A program made the translations under genes and the position numbers. The notes under the pieces were generated by a model. It did no database searches and was not told the origin of the DNA. It worked only from the letters and a program-made list of their open reading frames with translations. Shown piece after piece: positions 62,544 to 64,000 of a stretch of 64,000 nt of DNA. The DNA comes from Isoperla grammatica (Eukaryota > Arthropoda > Insecta > Plecoptera > Perlodidae): NCBI GenBank assembly GCA_945910005.1, contig OX246746.1:41192635-41256634 (forward strand), in the 5' to 3' direction. How positions within the stretch are numbered: position 1 is the stretch's first letter; every line of letters starts with the position of its first letter.

Positions 62544-63138
62544 ATACATATAAATAAAAGGCTATAGCAGACATCTCGTCGTGCTGGTCCGTGGGTTTCT
62601 GATTGGTGAATATAACCACTGCCATATTGTCAAGAGTATTTCACACTATTTCTAAGGCTAGACGTTGAATGCTGTAATGTTAGAGCACGTTCAGCGAAGG
62701 TAATAGTATGTCACATATACCAAGCTAATTTTAATATAGTTCTAGTAGGCAATAGGACGACAAAAGAATCACACAACACGGAACTCATAACCAACCCAAG
62801 GAGGTGTACATAGGTGTTCCTTACTACTCTTGATTTATTTATGCTGATGAATATACAATGTACATGATTGCCATCTTGCTAACCCTTTCTTGCACTCAAC
62901 CACAAAACTCAACGTCAACCTTCTGTAAAAAGTACGAAACCACATCGAATATAAAGCCGGAATGTTTAAAGGAACCATTCAAACGCTGGGGAGATAAAGC
63001 GTGGACAGTGGCGAGGCAGTGGACATTTCCCAACATGTCAATAGTGAACACCTAATATTTCGTGCAGTGTGTGAAAGAAATGGGCTTTCTCAAGTAGTTG
63101 CATTCGTAGGATTCTCGGCTGTAGGGTGAAAAGTACAC

Positions 63139-64000
63139 ATGTGGCCCTCGCCAGGCGATAACACCATAGCTTATGATATGTGGTCCTCGCCAGGCGATAA
63201 CACCATAGCTTATGATATGTGGCCCTCGTCAGGCGATAACACCATAGCTTATGATATGTGGCCCTCGTCATGCGATAACACCATAGCTTATGATATGTGG
63301 CCGTCGCCAGGCATTAACACCATAGCTTATGATATGTGGCCCTCGTCATGCAATAACACCGTAGCTTATGATATGTGGCCCTCGCCAGGCGATAACACCA
63401 TAGCTTATGATATGTGCCCCTTGCCAGGCGATAACACCATAGCTTATGATATGTGGCCCTCGTCAGGCGATAACACCATAGCTTATGATATGTGGCCCTC
63501 GTCAGGCGATAACACCATAGCTTATGATATGTGGCCCTCGTCATGCGATAACACTATAGCTTATGATATGTGGCCCTCGCCAGGCGATAACACCATAGCT
63601 TATGATATGTGGCCCCCGTCATGCGATAACACCGTAGCTTATGATATGTGGCCCTCGCCAGGCGATAACACCATAGCTTATGATATGTGCCCCTCGCCAG
63701 GCGATAACACCATAGCTTATGATATGTGGCCCTCGTCAGGCGATAACACCATAGCTGTACGAAATGGGGCCCTCGTCAGGCGATAACACCATAGCTTATG
63801 ATATGTGGCCCTCGTCAGGCGATAACACCATAGCTTATGATATGTGGCCCCCGTCAGGCGATAACACCATAGCTTATAATATGTGGCCCTCGTCAGGCGA
63901 TAACTACACAGCTGACGATATGTGGCCCTCGTCAGGCGATATACCATAGCTTATGATATGTGGCCCTCGTCAGGCGATAACTACACAGCTGTACGATATG
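63139..64000. repeat. 39-bp tandem repeat, about 22 units, running off the window
   Basis: Units read ATGTGGCCCTCG, C or T, CAGGCGATAACACC, ATAGCTTATGAT. Marker variants are TCGCCAGG against TCGTCAGG or TCGTCATG, ATGTGCCCC, and CCGTAGC. Because 39 bp is 13 codons, a plus-strand frame (MWPSPGDNTIAYD-type units) stays open from 63139, but a rearranged unit near 63750 (GTACGAAATGGGG) shifts it. The last units (63900-64000) carry CTACACAGCTG changes. A frame broken by an indel and open on both strands argues for a satellite, not a repeat protein. Confidence 0.95.

Larger units (their letters stand above)
61616..63138. other. unique AT-rich DNA
   Basis: Contains TA runs near 61850-61868 and 62435-62449, a (CATA)n at about 62511-62543, and an inverted repeat at 61941-62006. 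A short plus frame at 62858-63055 has a hydrophobic start (MYMIAILLTLSC) that could pass for a signal peptide, but nothing else supports a gene. Confidence 0.45.

Overview
This window looks like non-coding DNA from an animal nuclear genome, probably an aquatic invertebrate; I cannot name the phylum. Several things point to a metazoan and away from bacteria. The unique DNA is AT-rich with no dense gene packing. There are tRNA-derived SINEs with A-box and B-box promoters, the 3' end of a non-LTR retrotransposon with an (AAT)n tail, and short terminal-inverted-repeat elements including a hAT-type MITE with a perfect 8-bp target duplication. Long microsatellites are plentiful, and the palindrome TAGGCCTA is scattered through the unique sequence. 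One 200-base N gap lies at 27803-28002. I found no convincing host gene, no rRNA, no intact tRNA gene, no CRISPR and no operon structure.

The dominant feature is tandem repetition: by my own addition about 38% of the window (roughly 24-25 kb) lies in about a dozen unrelated arrays. In order they are: a 78/69-bp GC-rich minisatellite (1-2799); a 38/42-bp satellite of about 246 units (3285-12719); a 51/55-bp minisatellite (16219-17639); a 71-bp array (20545-21112); a 14-bp array against the N gap (28003-28182); an 18-bp array (35072-38349); a diverged ~150-bp satellite (40274-41175); (AAAT)n of 1.17 kb (41873-43039); (GTAT)n of 0.9 kb (45563-46476); a 62-bp array (47706-48139); (ATT)n (about 49810-50064); a 32/64-bp array with a dimeric higher-order unit (56646-58369); a 7-bp array (59557-60034); and a 39-bp array running off the window end (63139-64000). 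Long open reading frames inside the arrays follow from periods divisible by three or from monomers without stop codons, and I do not treat them as genes.

Between the arrays lie AT-rich unique DNA and relics of mobile elements. SINE family A (23071-23262 minus, 45253-45518 minus, 56158-56430 plus, and a 3' fragment at 44396-44465) and SINE family B (18064-18240, and 45124-45562 interrupted) are each recognisable by internal comparison. One family A copy is nested in a family B copy with an 11-bp target duplication. A 5'-truncated LINE end (22751-23032) is nested in a longer dispersed repeat whose second copy is at 24410-25405. DNA-transposon-like elements are at 39011-39489 (hAT MITE), 39926-40228 (fold-back), 55534-55916 (inverted termini) and 38355-38481 (short inverted repeat).

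Four short open segments have protein-like composition (32275-32418, 51198-51386, 54695-54856, 61370-61615). I list them only as weak exon candidates.

The most interesting observations are the layered history of the 38-bp satellite (a 3764-bp duplication with eight coincident marker variants), the recurrence of consensus transcription-factor motifs in every unit of two arrays (ETS-type in the 51-bp array, AP-1-type in the 64-bp array), the shared 4-bp insertion polymorphism between monomer classes of unrelated arrays, and the two well-resolved nested insertions. No new multi-gene system is visible here.
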